A DNA stretch of 64,000 nucleotides from assembly GCA_023229765.1 (NCBI GenBank), contig JALNYO010000009.1, forward strand, positions 56,477 through 120,476, read 5' to 3'. The DNA comes from Syntrophales bacterium. GTDB taxonomy: Bacteria; Desulfobacterota; Syntrophia; Syntrophales; UBA5619. Both the position numbers and the translations under genes were made by a program. The notes under the pieces were generated by a model. That model saw nothing but the letters and a program-made list of their open reading frames with translations. It ran no database searches and was not told the origin of the DNA. This document shows positions 23,797 to 31,543 of the stretch, one piece after another (the stretch's first letter is position 1; each line of letters begins with the position of its first letter).

Positions 23797-25407
23797 TTAT
23801 AAATCGTTTCTCGAGATGACCGTGTCTTTTAGCCAGACACGGTCGTTTTTTTCGGGATAGTCGAGATTGTAGTGCAAGCCGCGGCTTTCCTTGCGAATTC
23901 TGGCGCAGGTGACGATAAGCTTCGCTGTGAGCGCGATATTGCGCAACTCCAGCAGATCCCTCGTTACAAGGAAGTCCCGGTAATACTCGTCTATTTCCCG
24001 GTTTATCATGTCAATCCGGTGTTGCGCCCTCTGCAGGCGCCGGTCGGAGCGGACGATGCCCACATACTGCCACATGCAGCGGCGTATCTCTTCCCAGTTG
24101 TATGTGACGAAGATTGCCTCGTTAATTTCTGTCGCCCCCCGCGGGTCCCAGGGGGGAATGGGAATAGTCTCTTCCTGCCGAAGTTCCCTGAACAATTCCG
24201 CGACCCGGTTCGCGGAGCGGTGGGCGAGGACGGCGGCTTCCAGAAGCGAATTGCTTGCCAGCCGGTTGGCGCCATGCAGTCCCGTGCAGGAAACCTCGCC
24301 GCAGGCAAAGAGTCCCGGGAGGGAGGTCTCGCCGGTTTCGTTCACGACAATCCCGCCGCAGAGGTAGTGCTCCGCGGGGGCCACGGGAATCGGCTCCGTT
24401 GCCATATCGATTCCAAATTCAAGGCATTTCCCATAGATGTTGGGGAATCTTGCGGAGAGGAACTCCCGCCCTTTATGGGTGATATCGAGAAAAACGCACT
24501 CGTCGCCCGATTTCTTCAGCTCCGTGTCAATCGCCCGGGCGACGATATCTCGCGGCGCCAGGCTCTGGAAGGGATGGTATTTTTCCATAAAGGTATCGCC
24601 GTTTTTCAGCTTCAGCACCCCGCCTTCGCCGCGAACCGCCTCGCTGATCAGAAAGGATTTGGCGTCGGGGTGGTAGAGGCAGGTCGGGTGAAACTGGATA
24701 AATTCCATATTGGCGATTTTTGCCCCCGCCCGGTAGGCCATCGCCACCCCATCTGCCGTCGCGATGTCGGGGTTGGTGGTAAGAAGATATACCTTGCCGA
24801 TGCCTCCGGTTGCCATCATTACGAATTTTGCCCGGAAGGTATGAACCTCCCTGCCGTTGATATCGAGGACATAAGCGCCGATACACCGGTCCTTTTCGGT
24901 TTTTTGCCCAAGGGCGGAGGCCTTCATGATCAAATCAATGGCGATATGATTCTCGAATAACCGGATATTTTCAATGTTGCCGGCTTTTTCGTTCAGGGCC
25001 CTTTCAATTTCCCGGCCGGTGAGGTCTTTGGCGTGCACAACCCTTCTGCGGGAGTGTCCGCCTTCGCGGCCCAGATCAAACTTGCCGACATTTTCCGTCG
25101 AATGGGTGAATTCCACCCCCCATTCAACGAGTTCCTCAATTCGGGCTGGTCCCTCTTCCACGACAAAACGGACGGTCTCTTCCTTCGAAAGTCCCGCTCC
25201 GCAGACCAGGGTGTCGGCTATATGCTCCTCGAAGCTGTCGAGTTCATCCTGAACCACCGCGATGCCGCCTTGCGCGTAATTGGTATTCGATTCCATCTTT
25301 TCCTTTTTTGTCACCATCGCCACGGTGCCGTATTGCGATGCTTTGATGGCAAAACTGAGGCCGGCGATTCCTGTGCCGAGAACGAGAAAGTCAGTATAAA
25401 TTTCCAT
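23797..25407 (-). CDS. nadB: L-aspartate oxidase
   Basis: This 536-residue flavoenzyme oxidises aspartate to iminoaspartate, the first step of de novo NAD synthesis; fumarate can be the acceptor without oxygen. The FAD loop is VLGTGIAGL (about 10-18). TNYAQGGIAVV, HSRRRVVHAKD, FIQFHPTCLY and GLFACGEVSCTGLHGANRL are characteristic blocks. The C-terminal helical domain is complete. The last codons double as a plus-strand terminator hairpin. nadA and nadC are not in the window. Confidence 0.95.
   Translation of the reverse strand: MEIYTDFLVLGTGIAGLSFAIKASQYGTVAMVTKKEKMESNTNYAQGGIAVVQDELDSFEEHIADTLVCGAGLSKEETVRFVVEEGPARIEELVEWGVEFTHSTENVGKFDLGREGGHSRRRVVHAKDLTGREIERALNEKAGNIENIRLFENHIAIDLIMKASALGQKTEKDRCIGAYVLDINGREVHTFRAKFVMMATGGIGKVYLLTTNPDIATADGVAMAYRAGAKIANMEFIQFHPTCLYHPDAKSFLISEAVRGEGGVLKLKNGDTFMEKYHPFQSLAPRDIVARAIDTELKKSGDECVFLDITHKGREFLSARFPNIYGKCLEFGIDMATEPIPVAPAEHYLCGGIVVNETGETSLPGLFACGEVSCTGLHGANRLASNSLLEAAVLAHRSANRVAELFRELRQEETIPIPPWDPRGATEINEAIFVTYNWEEIRRCMWQYVGIVRSDRRLQRAQHRIDMINREIDEYYRDFLVTRDLLELRNIALTAKLIVTCARIRKESRGLHYNLDYPEKNDRVWLKDTVISRNDL
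23818..23852 (+). terminator. Strong rho-independent terminator for the purF-like gene
   Basis: A perfect 9-bp stem GACCGTGTC/GACACGGTC with a 9-nt loop is followed by GTTTTTTT. It lies 48 bp after the purF-like stop on the plus strand. The same bases form the last coding part of the convergent nadB gene. Confidence 0.8.
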
Positions 25408-25503
25408 GATTATTCCTTCTTTGAAAAGTTTAATTGCAAAAACGGGTATAGCTATATATATTTCCCCCCGATTTGTAAATAAAATTCGGGGATGTGGATT
25501 GGG

Positions 25504-26511
25504 ATGCTGGTGCTGGGAATAGAATCTTCATGCGATGAAACGGCCGCCGCGGTTGTGAAAGACGGGAGCGCCATGCTTTCCAATGTTATTGCCTCCCAGG
25601 TGAAGGTGCATGAACGTTACGGGGGGGTGGTTCCGGAAATCGCCTCCCGGAAGCATATCGAGGCGATCGCGCCGGTGATCATGCAGTCGCTTGAAGATGC
25701 GGCCGTCACCATAGACGAAATTGACGCAATTGCTGTGACAAAAGGGCCGGGACTGGTGGGCTCGCTTTTGATCGGACTTTCCACTGCCAAGGCCCTGGCC
25801 TTCGGCTTAGGGTTGCCGCTCGTCGGCGTCAATCACCTCGAAGGTCATATCGCGGCGATATTCCTGACTGATAATCCCCCCGCCTTTCCCTTTGTCGCCC
25901 TCGCCGTCTCCGGCGGTCATACTTCCCTTTACCTTGTCAAAGGATTCAGGGATTTCACCCTGCTTGGGCAAACGAGAGACGACGCGGCGGGAGAGGCCTT
26001 TGACAAGGCCGCCAACCTTCTGGGCATCGGCTATCCGGGCGGGGTAGAGATCGACAGACTCGCCAAAAAGGGCAACCCCCTTGCTTTCAATTTTCCTCGG
26101 GCGATGCGCGACAGCCTCGATTTCAGCTTCAGCGGGTTGAAAACAGCCCTCCTGACGAAGATAAAAAAAAGGGATTTCCCCATAACGCCCGAAGAAATAC
26201 CGGACTTTGCCGCTTCCTTTCAGGAGGCAATCTGCGATGTGTTGACGGAAAAAACGATCCGCGCCGTGCGGCTGGTTTCGACAAAACGGATTGTTGTCTG
26301 CGGCGGCGTTGCCGCGAACAGCCGCCTGCGGGAGAAAATGTACGGTGAGGCCCAAGCCGCAGGAATTGATGTTTTTATTCCTCCCGCCATTTTGTGTACG
26401 GACAACGCGGCAATGATCGCGGTGGTTGGGACCCACTTGCTGCAGAGCGGGTTTAAAGACGGTCTTGACCTCAATGCCGTATCACGCATCCCTCTTGCAA
26501 CGGCAATATGA
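25504..26511 (+). CDS. tsaD: tRNA N6-threonylcarbamoyladenosine transferase subunit TsaD
   Basis: This ASKHA-fold protein of about 335 residues transfers threonylcarbamoyl to A37 of ANN-decoding tRNAs with TsaB/TsaE. It has GIESSCDETAAAVV at the N-terminus, metal ligands in NHLEGHIAAI and SGGHTSLY, and GGVAANSRLR near residue 268. The ATG at 25504 gives the canonical MLVLGIESSCDET start; an in-frame ATG at 25492 has its purine tract too close. The stop overlaps the DUF2062 gene (ATGA). Confidence 0.94.
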   Translation: MLVLGIESSCDETAAAVVKDGSAMLSNVIASQVKVHERYGGVVPEIASRKHIEAIAPVIMQSLEDAAVTIDEIDAIAVTKGPGLVGSLLIGLSTAKALAFGLGLPLVGVNHLEGHIAAIFLTDNPPAFPFVALAVSGGHTSLYLVKGFRDFTLLGQTRDDAAGEAFDKAANLLGIGYPGGVEIDRLAKKGNPLAFNFPRAMRDSLDFSFSGLKTALLTKIKKRDFPITPEEIPDFAASFQEAICDVLTEKTIRAVRLVSTKRIVVCGGVAANSRLREKMYGEAQAAGIDVFIPPAILCTDNAAMIAVVGTHLLQSGFKDGLDLNAVSRIPLATAI

Positions 26512-26957
26512 TCATTCAGGATAAACTAAGAGACTTTTATCGGCGCTTTCTCAGCCTCCAGGGCGACCCCGGGGAGATCGCCATGGGAATGGCAATCGGG
26601 GTTTTTGTCAGCATTACCCCGACAATCCCCTTCCATACGGCGCTGATCGTCCTGATCGGGATCACTTTCCGGCAGAATATATCGGCCGCCTATATTGTTT
26701 CCTGGCTCGTGTCCAACCCGCTTACCATTCCCCTTCTTTACCTTTCCCAGTACAAGCTCGGCCGTTTTCTCCTCGGCATGGGAGGCAGCGGTTTCCAATT
26801 TAATGACTACAGTTTGCGGGTACTTGCGTCAGCCGGGCGCGAGATACTCGTGCCGCTCCTGGTCGGCGGGATCTGCATGGCCCCGTTTTTTGCCGTTCCC
26901 GCCTATTTTATCGCTCGCTATTTTGTCAGTAAAATAAGAAAGCGGACTGCCTCGTGA
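26508..26957 (+). CDS. DUF2062-family membrane protein
   Basis: This 149-residue protein has an amphipathic N-terminus and the DUF2062 signature GDPGEIAMGMAIGVFVS followed by TPTIPFH. About three membrane segments follow (about 45-65, 68-90 and 110-140). It is coupled to tsaD upstream and rsmA downstream by 4-bp overlaps. The family function is unknown; it is often found near tRNA or rRNA modification and envelope genes. Confidence 0.85.
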   Translation: MIIQDKLRDFYRRFLSLQGDPGEIAMGMAIGVFVSITPTIPFHTALIVLIGITFRQNISAAYIVSWLVSNPLTIPLLYLSQYKLGRFLLGMGGSGFQFNDYSLRVLASAGREILVPLLVGGICMAPFFAVPAYFIARYFVSKIRKRTAS

Positions 26958-27784
26958 CAACCGTTCGGAAATTGATCGCTGCCTATGACATTCGCCCCCG
27001 GAAGAAACTGGGGCAGTCGTTTCTCACGGACATGAATATCATGAGGCGGATTGCCGCCCTGTCCGCGTCTGCGGCGGATGAAACGGTGGTAGAGATTGGG
27101 GCGGGGCTCGGTTTTATGACCGAGGAACTGGCCAAAACGGCCCGCCGGGTGATTGCCCTGGAGATAGACCCCAGACTGTTGAATATTCTGCATGAGCGCT
27201 TTGACGGTGTTGAAAACGTTCAAGTCCTCGGCCAGGATGTTCTGAAATACGATTTTTCCGCCGCTGACAAAGATAAAAAAATAAAGGTTATCGGCAATAT
27301 TCCCTACTATATTTCCACCCCGATTCTCTTTCGCCTGCTGTCATTTCGCAACGCGATAGCGTCCGTTATCCTGATGTTTCAAAAGGAACTGGCCGACCGG
27401 ATCACCGCTATCCCCGGGACAAAAAAATATGGAATACCCTCGGTAATGGTCGCAAAATATACGGACGCAGTTTATGAAATGACGGTTCCCCCGCAATGCT
27501 TTTATCCCGTTCCGGATGTTGCTTCCGCTGTAGTGCGGATGACCGTTAAAGAGGGCTTGGACGATTCTCGCAATGATCTTTTTGACAAGCTGGTTCATGC
27601 CGCCTTCGCTCACAGGCGCAAGAACATTTTCAACAACCTTTTATATATGGGTTTTTCAAGGGAAATGCTTGATTTTTCCTTTGCCGAGTGCGGGATTGAG
27701 CCGACAAGACGGGCGGAGACCCTGACTCTGGAAGAGTTTACGCAGCTTACGGCTTGCCTTGCCGACAGCGCCATTCGGGAATAG
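26954..27784 (+). CDS. rsmA: 16S rRNA dimethyladenosine transferase RsmA (KsgA)
   Basis: This 276-residue SAM-dependent methyltransferase dimethylates A1518 and A1519 of 16S rRNA. PRKKLGQSFLTD opens the family signature. SAM motif I is EIGAGLGFMT, the acidic loop follows at ALEID, and the adenine-binding NIPYYISTPI is present. The start is GTG at 26954, overlapping the DUF2062 stop. It completes a tsaD-DUF2062-rsmA translation-related operon. Confidence 0.94.
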   Translation: MTTVRKLIAAYDIRPRKKLGQSFLTDMNIMRRIAALSASAADETVVEIGAGLGFMTEELAKTARRVIALEIDPRLLNILHERFDGVENVQVLGQDVLKYDFSAADKDKKIKVIGNIPYYISTPILFRLLSFRNAIASVILMFQKELADRITAIPGTKKYGIPSVMVAKYTDAVYEMTVPPQCFYPVPDVASAVVRMTVKEGLDDSRNDLFDKLVHAAFAHRRKNIFNNLLYMGFSREMLDFSFAECGIEPTRRAETLTLEEFTQLTACLADSAIRE

Positions 27785-27821
27785 CTGCTTTGCGGCTGTT
27801 CTGTAGCCGGGCAATGAGCGA

Positions 27822-28499
27822 TCACTCCCCCTCCGCCAGCTCGCTAAGTGCCTCCCGATCCAGAATCCGGATCGACCTGCCGTCCACCGCCAGCAACCCG
27901 GCGTTGCTCATTTTCCGGATTCCCCGCGAAAGGGCTTCCGGGGTGGCGCCCAGGATCTTGGCCAGCTCCCGCTGCGTGACCGTCAGTTCCAGTTGGTTTG
28001 CCTGTGCGCCCTCCATCCTCTGGGCATGGAGCAGGAAAGAGGCGAGCCGCTGCGGAAGCTCCTTGAGCGACAACGACTCGATCAGGATCATCGATTCCCG
28101 GAGGCGATCAGAGAGAACCTGGATGATGTTCACCAACAGGCGCGGCTCTTGCATCGCGACGGCCTCCATGACCGTCCCGGGGATCAAGAGGAGGCTGCTA
28201 TCTTCAAGGGCCATCGCGTTTGCCGGAAAAGAATCGATGGCGAAGGCGGTGCACATGCCGAAGGGGTCTCCCGGCCTAAGCAGATTGAGCGTCTGTTCCC
28301 TTCCCTCGGGAGAACTTTTGTAGAGCTTTACCTGGCCGGTGACGATGACATAAAAGGCATGGGCGGGATCCAGCTCGCCCAGGAACATTTCTCCCGCCTT
28401 GTAGGTTCTGTAACGGGCGTGTTCCGACAACGCCTTGAGTTTTTCGGCAGGCAGCCCCTGGAATAAGTCCAATGTCTGCATTTGCTTCAAGATATCCAT
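27822..28499 (-). CDS. Crp/Fnr-family transcriptional regulator
   Basis: This 225-residue regulator has an N-terminal cyclic-nucleotide-binding fold (about 15-125, with the FGMCTAF turn), a dimer helix (130-160) and a C-terminal HTH. The recognition helix contains E-A-L-S-R (TPEALSRGIRKM), matching the ExxSR contacts of FNR-type proteins that read TTGAT half-sites. The N-terminal cysteine cluster of oxygen-sensing FNR is missing, so the signal may be redox, NO/haem or a small ligand. A perfect TTGATNNNNATCAA site lies 15 nt before its start, implying autoregulation. Confidence 0.9.
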   Translation of the reverse strand: MDILKQMQTLDLFQGLPAEKLKALSEHARYRTYKAGEMFLGELDPAHAFYVIVTGQVKLYKSSPEGREQTLNLLRPGDPFGMCTAFAIDSFPANAMALEDSSLLLIPGTVMEAVAMQEPRLLVNIIQVLSDRLRESMILIESLSLKELPQRLASFLLHAQRMEGAQANQLELTVTQRELAKILGATPEALSRGIRKMSNAGLLAVDGRSIRILDREALSELAEGE

Positions 28500-28513
28500 A
28501 AAAATCCTCCCCG

Positions 28514-28527
28514 TTGATTCAGATCAA
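28514..28527. promoter_or_regulatory. FNR/DNR-type binding box
   Basis: TTGATTCAGATCAA is a perfect TTGAT-N4-ATCAA palindrome. It lies in the divergent gap between the Crp/Fnr gene and the DUF2892/efflux genes. The neighbouring regulator has the matching ExxSR recognition helix. It could repress its own gene and activate the rightward operon. Confidence 0.72.
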
Positions 28528-28654
28528 TGACATTCCGCGCGCGAGCGCGTATTTATGGCGCAAAGATTGGAAAATGTTTAACACAGGGAGCGAAGGGAAA
28601 CAAAATATAATTTGCAGCTCCGGCGCTTTGCCGGGGAAAAAAGGGGGAATGAAA

Positions 28655-28912
28655 ATGAAAATGGAACAATATATACGGGCGATTGCCGGCAGTTTTATCA
28701 CGATCTCGGTTCTGCTTTCCTATCTCTACAGTCCATATTGGCTGTTTTTCACGGCTTTCGTCGGACTCAACCTTTTGCAGTCCGCTTTTACAAAATGGTG
28801 TCCGATGATATTTTTTCTGGAAAAGTTAGGCGTTCCGCGCGATAATGAGCGAAAGGGGAATCTTTCCAAGAGCAACGCGAAACATCCCTATACCGCGGCA
28901 ACGAATCGGTAA
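28655..28912 (+). CDS. DUF2892-family small membrane protein
   Basis: This protein of about 85 residues has two membrane segments and the family pattern of an N-terminal RAIAG followed by SYLYSPYWLFF and KWCPMIFFLEKLGV. DUF2892 domains also occur as the membrane anchor of YgaP-like rhodaneses. Three ATGs lie six bases apart; the second (28655) has the best spacing from AGGGGG. It sits between the FNR box and the efflux operon, so it may respond to the Crp/Fnr regulator. Confidence 0.75.
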   Translation: MKMEQYIRAIAGSFITISVLLSYLYSPYWLFFTAFVGLNLLQSAFTKWCPMIFFLEKLGVPRDNERKGNLSKSNAKHPYTAATNR

Positions 28913-28980
28913 GTTCCTCGTTAGTTTTGTTCCTTGTTCAACCCAACCCGGGGCGGTTCCGTCAGGCAGCAGGAGGCAAG

Positions 28981-30378
28981 ATGAAAACAACAAACGAAAT
29001 GAGAAGCAGACATAAGCAACGCGCCGTCGCCGCCATTTTCTTTATTCTTTCCCTGTTGGCGGCGATGACGGGAACAGGAAACGCCGCTGGAGAAAGGCTT
29101 ACATTGGAGGAGGCCGTAAGGATGGCCCTGAAAAACAACCATGAACTCCAGGCGCAGAGAAACGCCAACGCTGCCAAGGGTGCGGAGGTGGGCATTGCCC
29201 GCAGTTCCCTGCTGCCCAAAATATCTTTGGAGGAGAGATATTTACGAACGGCCAGTCCTGTTTACGCCTTCATGACCAAGCTCAATCAGCAGCGGATCGG
29301 AATGGCCGACTTTGTCCCCGAGACGCTGAACCATCCGGAGGCCGTCAACGACTTTCAGACAGCCTTCACGCTGGAACAGCCCCTCTTTGTAAAAAAAGCG
29401 AATGTGGGAATAGCGATGTCCAAAACGGAGGCGGCTGCCTCGGAAGAGTCGCTGCAAAGGAAAAAGGAAGAGGTGGCCTTCAAGGTGGTTCAGTACTACC
29501 TGATGGCGGGCACCGCCGGCGCGTATGTCCAAGTTGCACAAAAAGCCCTGGAGGATGCGCAGGAGCATGAGCGTCTTGCCAAGGTTCGCTATGAGGCAGG
29601 CCTTGGGCTTTACTCCGATACGCTCAGAGCCTCAACGGCAGTGGCAGAGGCCCGGCAGCGGCTTGTCAGTGCGGAGAAGAATTTCAACGTGGCCAAACGG
29701 GGGCTGGGACTCATGATCGGCTCCGCGGAAGCGGTCGAGGTTTTCACGGATACGCCCGTCCTGCCGGCGCCGGAGATTGAATCGTTGCGCAACCAGGCGC
29801 TGTCCCGGAGGGATGTCAAATCCCTGGAGCTGCGGACCGAGAACGCCCGGAACCAGATCAAACTGGCCGAAGCTGGTTATTACCCGATGGTGGGTGTGGG
29901 CGGAACCTATCAGTGGAATGACCGCAACCACCCGCTGGGCGGCGAGGGGGACGGCTGGCAGGTGATGGCTTTCCTCCGCTGGGAACTCTTTGACGGCGCC
30001 AAAACAAGGTATGAGAAGATCAAGGCCGGGTACCAGGCCGCTGAGGCGGAAGAGTATCTCAAAGGGATGAAAAAGATGGTCTCCTTCCAGGTGGACGAGG
30101 CGTGGCTGACCCTGAAAGAGGCAGAAAAAAACAGGGAACTCGCGCAGGAAGAGCTGAAAACCGCCGAAGAGGGCCGACGGCTCGTGTGGGTGCGGTACGA
30201 AGGCGCGCTGTCGCCGATGGTGGATCTGCTGGACGCACAGTTAAGTTTTGACCACGCGCGGGCCAACCGGGTGGCCCGGGAAAATGAATACAAGCTGGCG
30301 GTCTTCAACCTCGGTTATGCAAGCGGCACGATTCTCCAGGGGTTGCAGAGCGAAGAGCAAAATGGGAGGACAAAATGA
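28981..30378 (+). CDS. TolC-family outer membrane efflux protein
   Basis: This protein of about 465 residues forms the outer-membrane channel of a tripartite pump. A signal peptide ends near GNAAGERL. Two outer membrane efflux repeats follow (about 40-225 and 250-440) with long coiled-coil helices and the typical start LTLEEAVRMALKNNHEL. The ATG at 28981 follows CAGGAGG. The stop overlaps the adaptor gene by 4 bp. Confidence 0.9.
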   Translation: MKTTNEMRSRHKQRAVAAIFFILSLLAAMTGTGNAAGERLTLEEAVRMALKNNHELQAQRNANAAKGAEVGIARSSLLPKISLEERYLRTASPVYAFMTKLNQQRIGMADFVPETLNHPEAVNDFQTAFTLEQPLFVKKANVGIAMSKTEAAASEESLQRKKEEVAFKVVQYYLMAGTAGAYVQVAQKALEDAQEHERLAKVRYEAGLGLYSDTLRASTAVAEARQRLVSAEKNFNVAKRGLGLMIGSAEAVEVFTDTPVLPAPEIESLRNQALSRRDVKSLELRTENARNQIKLAEAGYYPMVGVGGTYQWNDRNHPLGGEGDGWQVMAFLRWELFDGAKTRYEKIKAGYQAAEAEEYLKGMKKMVSFQVDEAWLTLKEAEKNRELAQEELKTAEEGRRLVWVRYEGALSPMVDLLDAQLSFDHARANRVARENEYKLAVFNLGYASGTILQGLQSEEQNGRTK

Positions 30379-31532
30379 AAGCACGAACAATAGGCGGGCG
30401 GCAGAAAAAGGAAAAAAGGCCGCTCCTGCAGGCGCTGTTTCCGCTGCTGGTCGCGGCCCTTCTGCTGACCGGCTGCGGCGAGAAGGCGGCGCCGGTTGCC
30501 GCGCCGGTAAAGCAGCCGGTCATAAGCGGTGTATCAGTCGCAACGGTTACACCCACCGCGGTTGATGAATTTTACGAAGCCGCAGGCACTATCCGGGCTG
30601 CCAAAACCAGCTATGTGGCCGGGCGAATGATGGGGGCGGTTACCTCCCTGCTCGTAAAGGAGGGAGACGCGGTGGAGAAGGGGCAACTGCTCTTGACCAT
30701 CGACGACCGGGATGTGGTGCAGAAGGTAAATGCGGCTGAGGCGGGCCATCAGGAGGCGGCCAAGGCCCTGGAATCGGGAAAGCAGAATCGCGAGTTGGTT
30801 GAAATTACCTATCAGCGTTATAAAAAGATGTACGAGGAAAAAGCCATCTCCCGGCAGGAGATGGATCAGTTTGAGACACAAAAAAGAGTGGCCGGGCTGG
30901 AATATGAGCGCGGGCAGGAGATGGTGAAACGAGCGGCAGCCGGTCTTGCCGAAGCAAAGATTTATCTCGGTTTCACCAGGGTTACCTCCCCGGTAAAGGG
31001 TGTGGTTACGGAAAAGAAGACGGAAGTGGGGAGCATGGCCGTGCCCGGCATGCCGCTTCTGACGTTGGAAAGTGCGGCCGACTACATGGCGGAAATCGCC
31101 GTTGATGAAAGCCTCGCCGGCAGGCTGAAGATCGGTGCGCCGGTTTGGGTGTCGATCGAGGCCCTCAACCGGCAGATGACGGGAAAGATCAAGGAGATTC
31201 TTCCGGCAGTTGACCCCATGTCGCGTTCCTTCACGGCGAAGGTTTCCGTAAGCGGCCCCGGTCTGAGGACCGGTTTGTACGCCAAAGTCAGGATTCCCCA
31301 GGGTAAGAAAGAAATCCTGCTGGCGCCCCGCGCTGCCGTTGTTGAAAAGGGGCAGCTTGCCGGAGTTTATGCCGTGGATGACCAGAACATTGTCACCTAC
31401 CGTCTGGTCAGGACCGGCAGGGAGTATGAAGGTCGCCTGGAGATCCTGTCGGGCCTGAAACCCAACGACCGGATCATCGTTGGCGGGGTTGAAAAGGCTG
31501 TGGACGGCGGAATCCTGAAAAAGGAAAAGTAA
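30375..31532 (+). CDS. RND efflux periplasmic adaptor (HlyD/MFP family) lipoprotein
   Basis: This 385-residue adaptor links inner-membrane pump and TolC channel. A lipoprotein signal ends at LLTGC (Cys about residue 34). A biotinyl-lipoyl-like segment (GAVTSLLVKEGDAVEKGQLL) is followed by an alpha hairpin (about 115-195), a beta-barrel with VTSPVKGVVTEKKTEVGS, and a membrane-proximal domain. It is coupled to the TolC gene and lies 11 bp before the pump gene. Confidence 0.91.
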   Translation: MKARTIGGRQKKEKRPLLQALFPLLVAALLLTGCGEKAAPVAAPVKQPVISGVSVATVTPTAVDEFYEAAGTIRAAKTSYVAGRMMGAVTSLLVKEGDAVEKGQLLLTIDDRDVVQKVNAAEAGHQEAAKALESGKQNRELVEITYQRYKKMYEEKAISRQEMDQFETQKRVAGLEYERGQEMVKRAAAGLAEAKIYLGFTRVTSPVKGVVTEKKTEVGSMAVPGMPLLTLESAADYMAEIAVDESLAGRLKIGAPVWVSIEALNRQMTGKIKEILPAVDPMSRSFTAKVSVSGPGLRTGLYAKVRIPQGKKEILLAPRAAVVEKGQLAGVYAVDDQNIVTYRLVRTGREYEGRLEILSGLKPNDRIIVGGVEKAVDGGILKKEK

Positions 31533-31543
31533 AGGAATTCATC

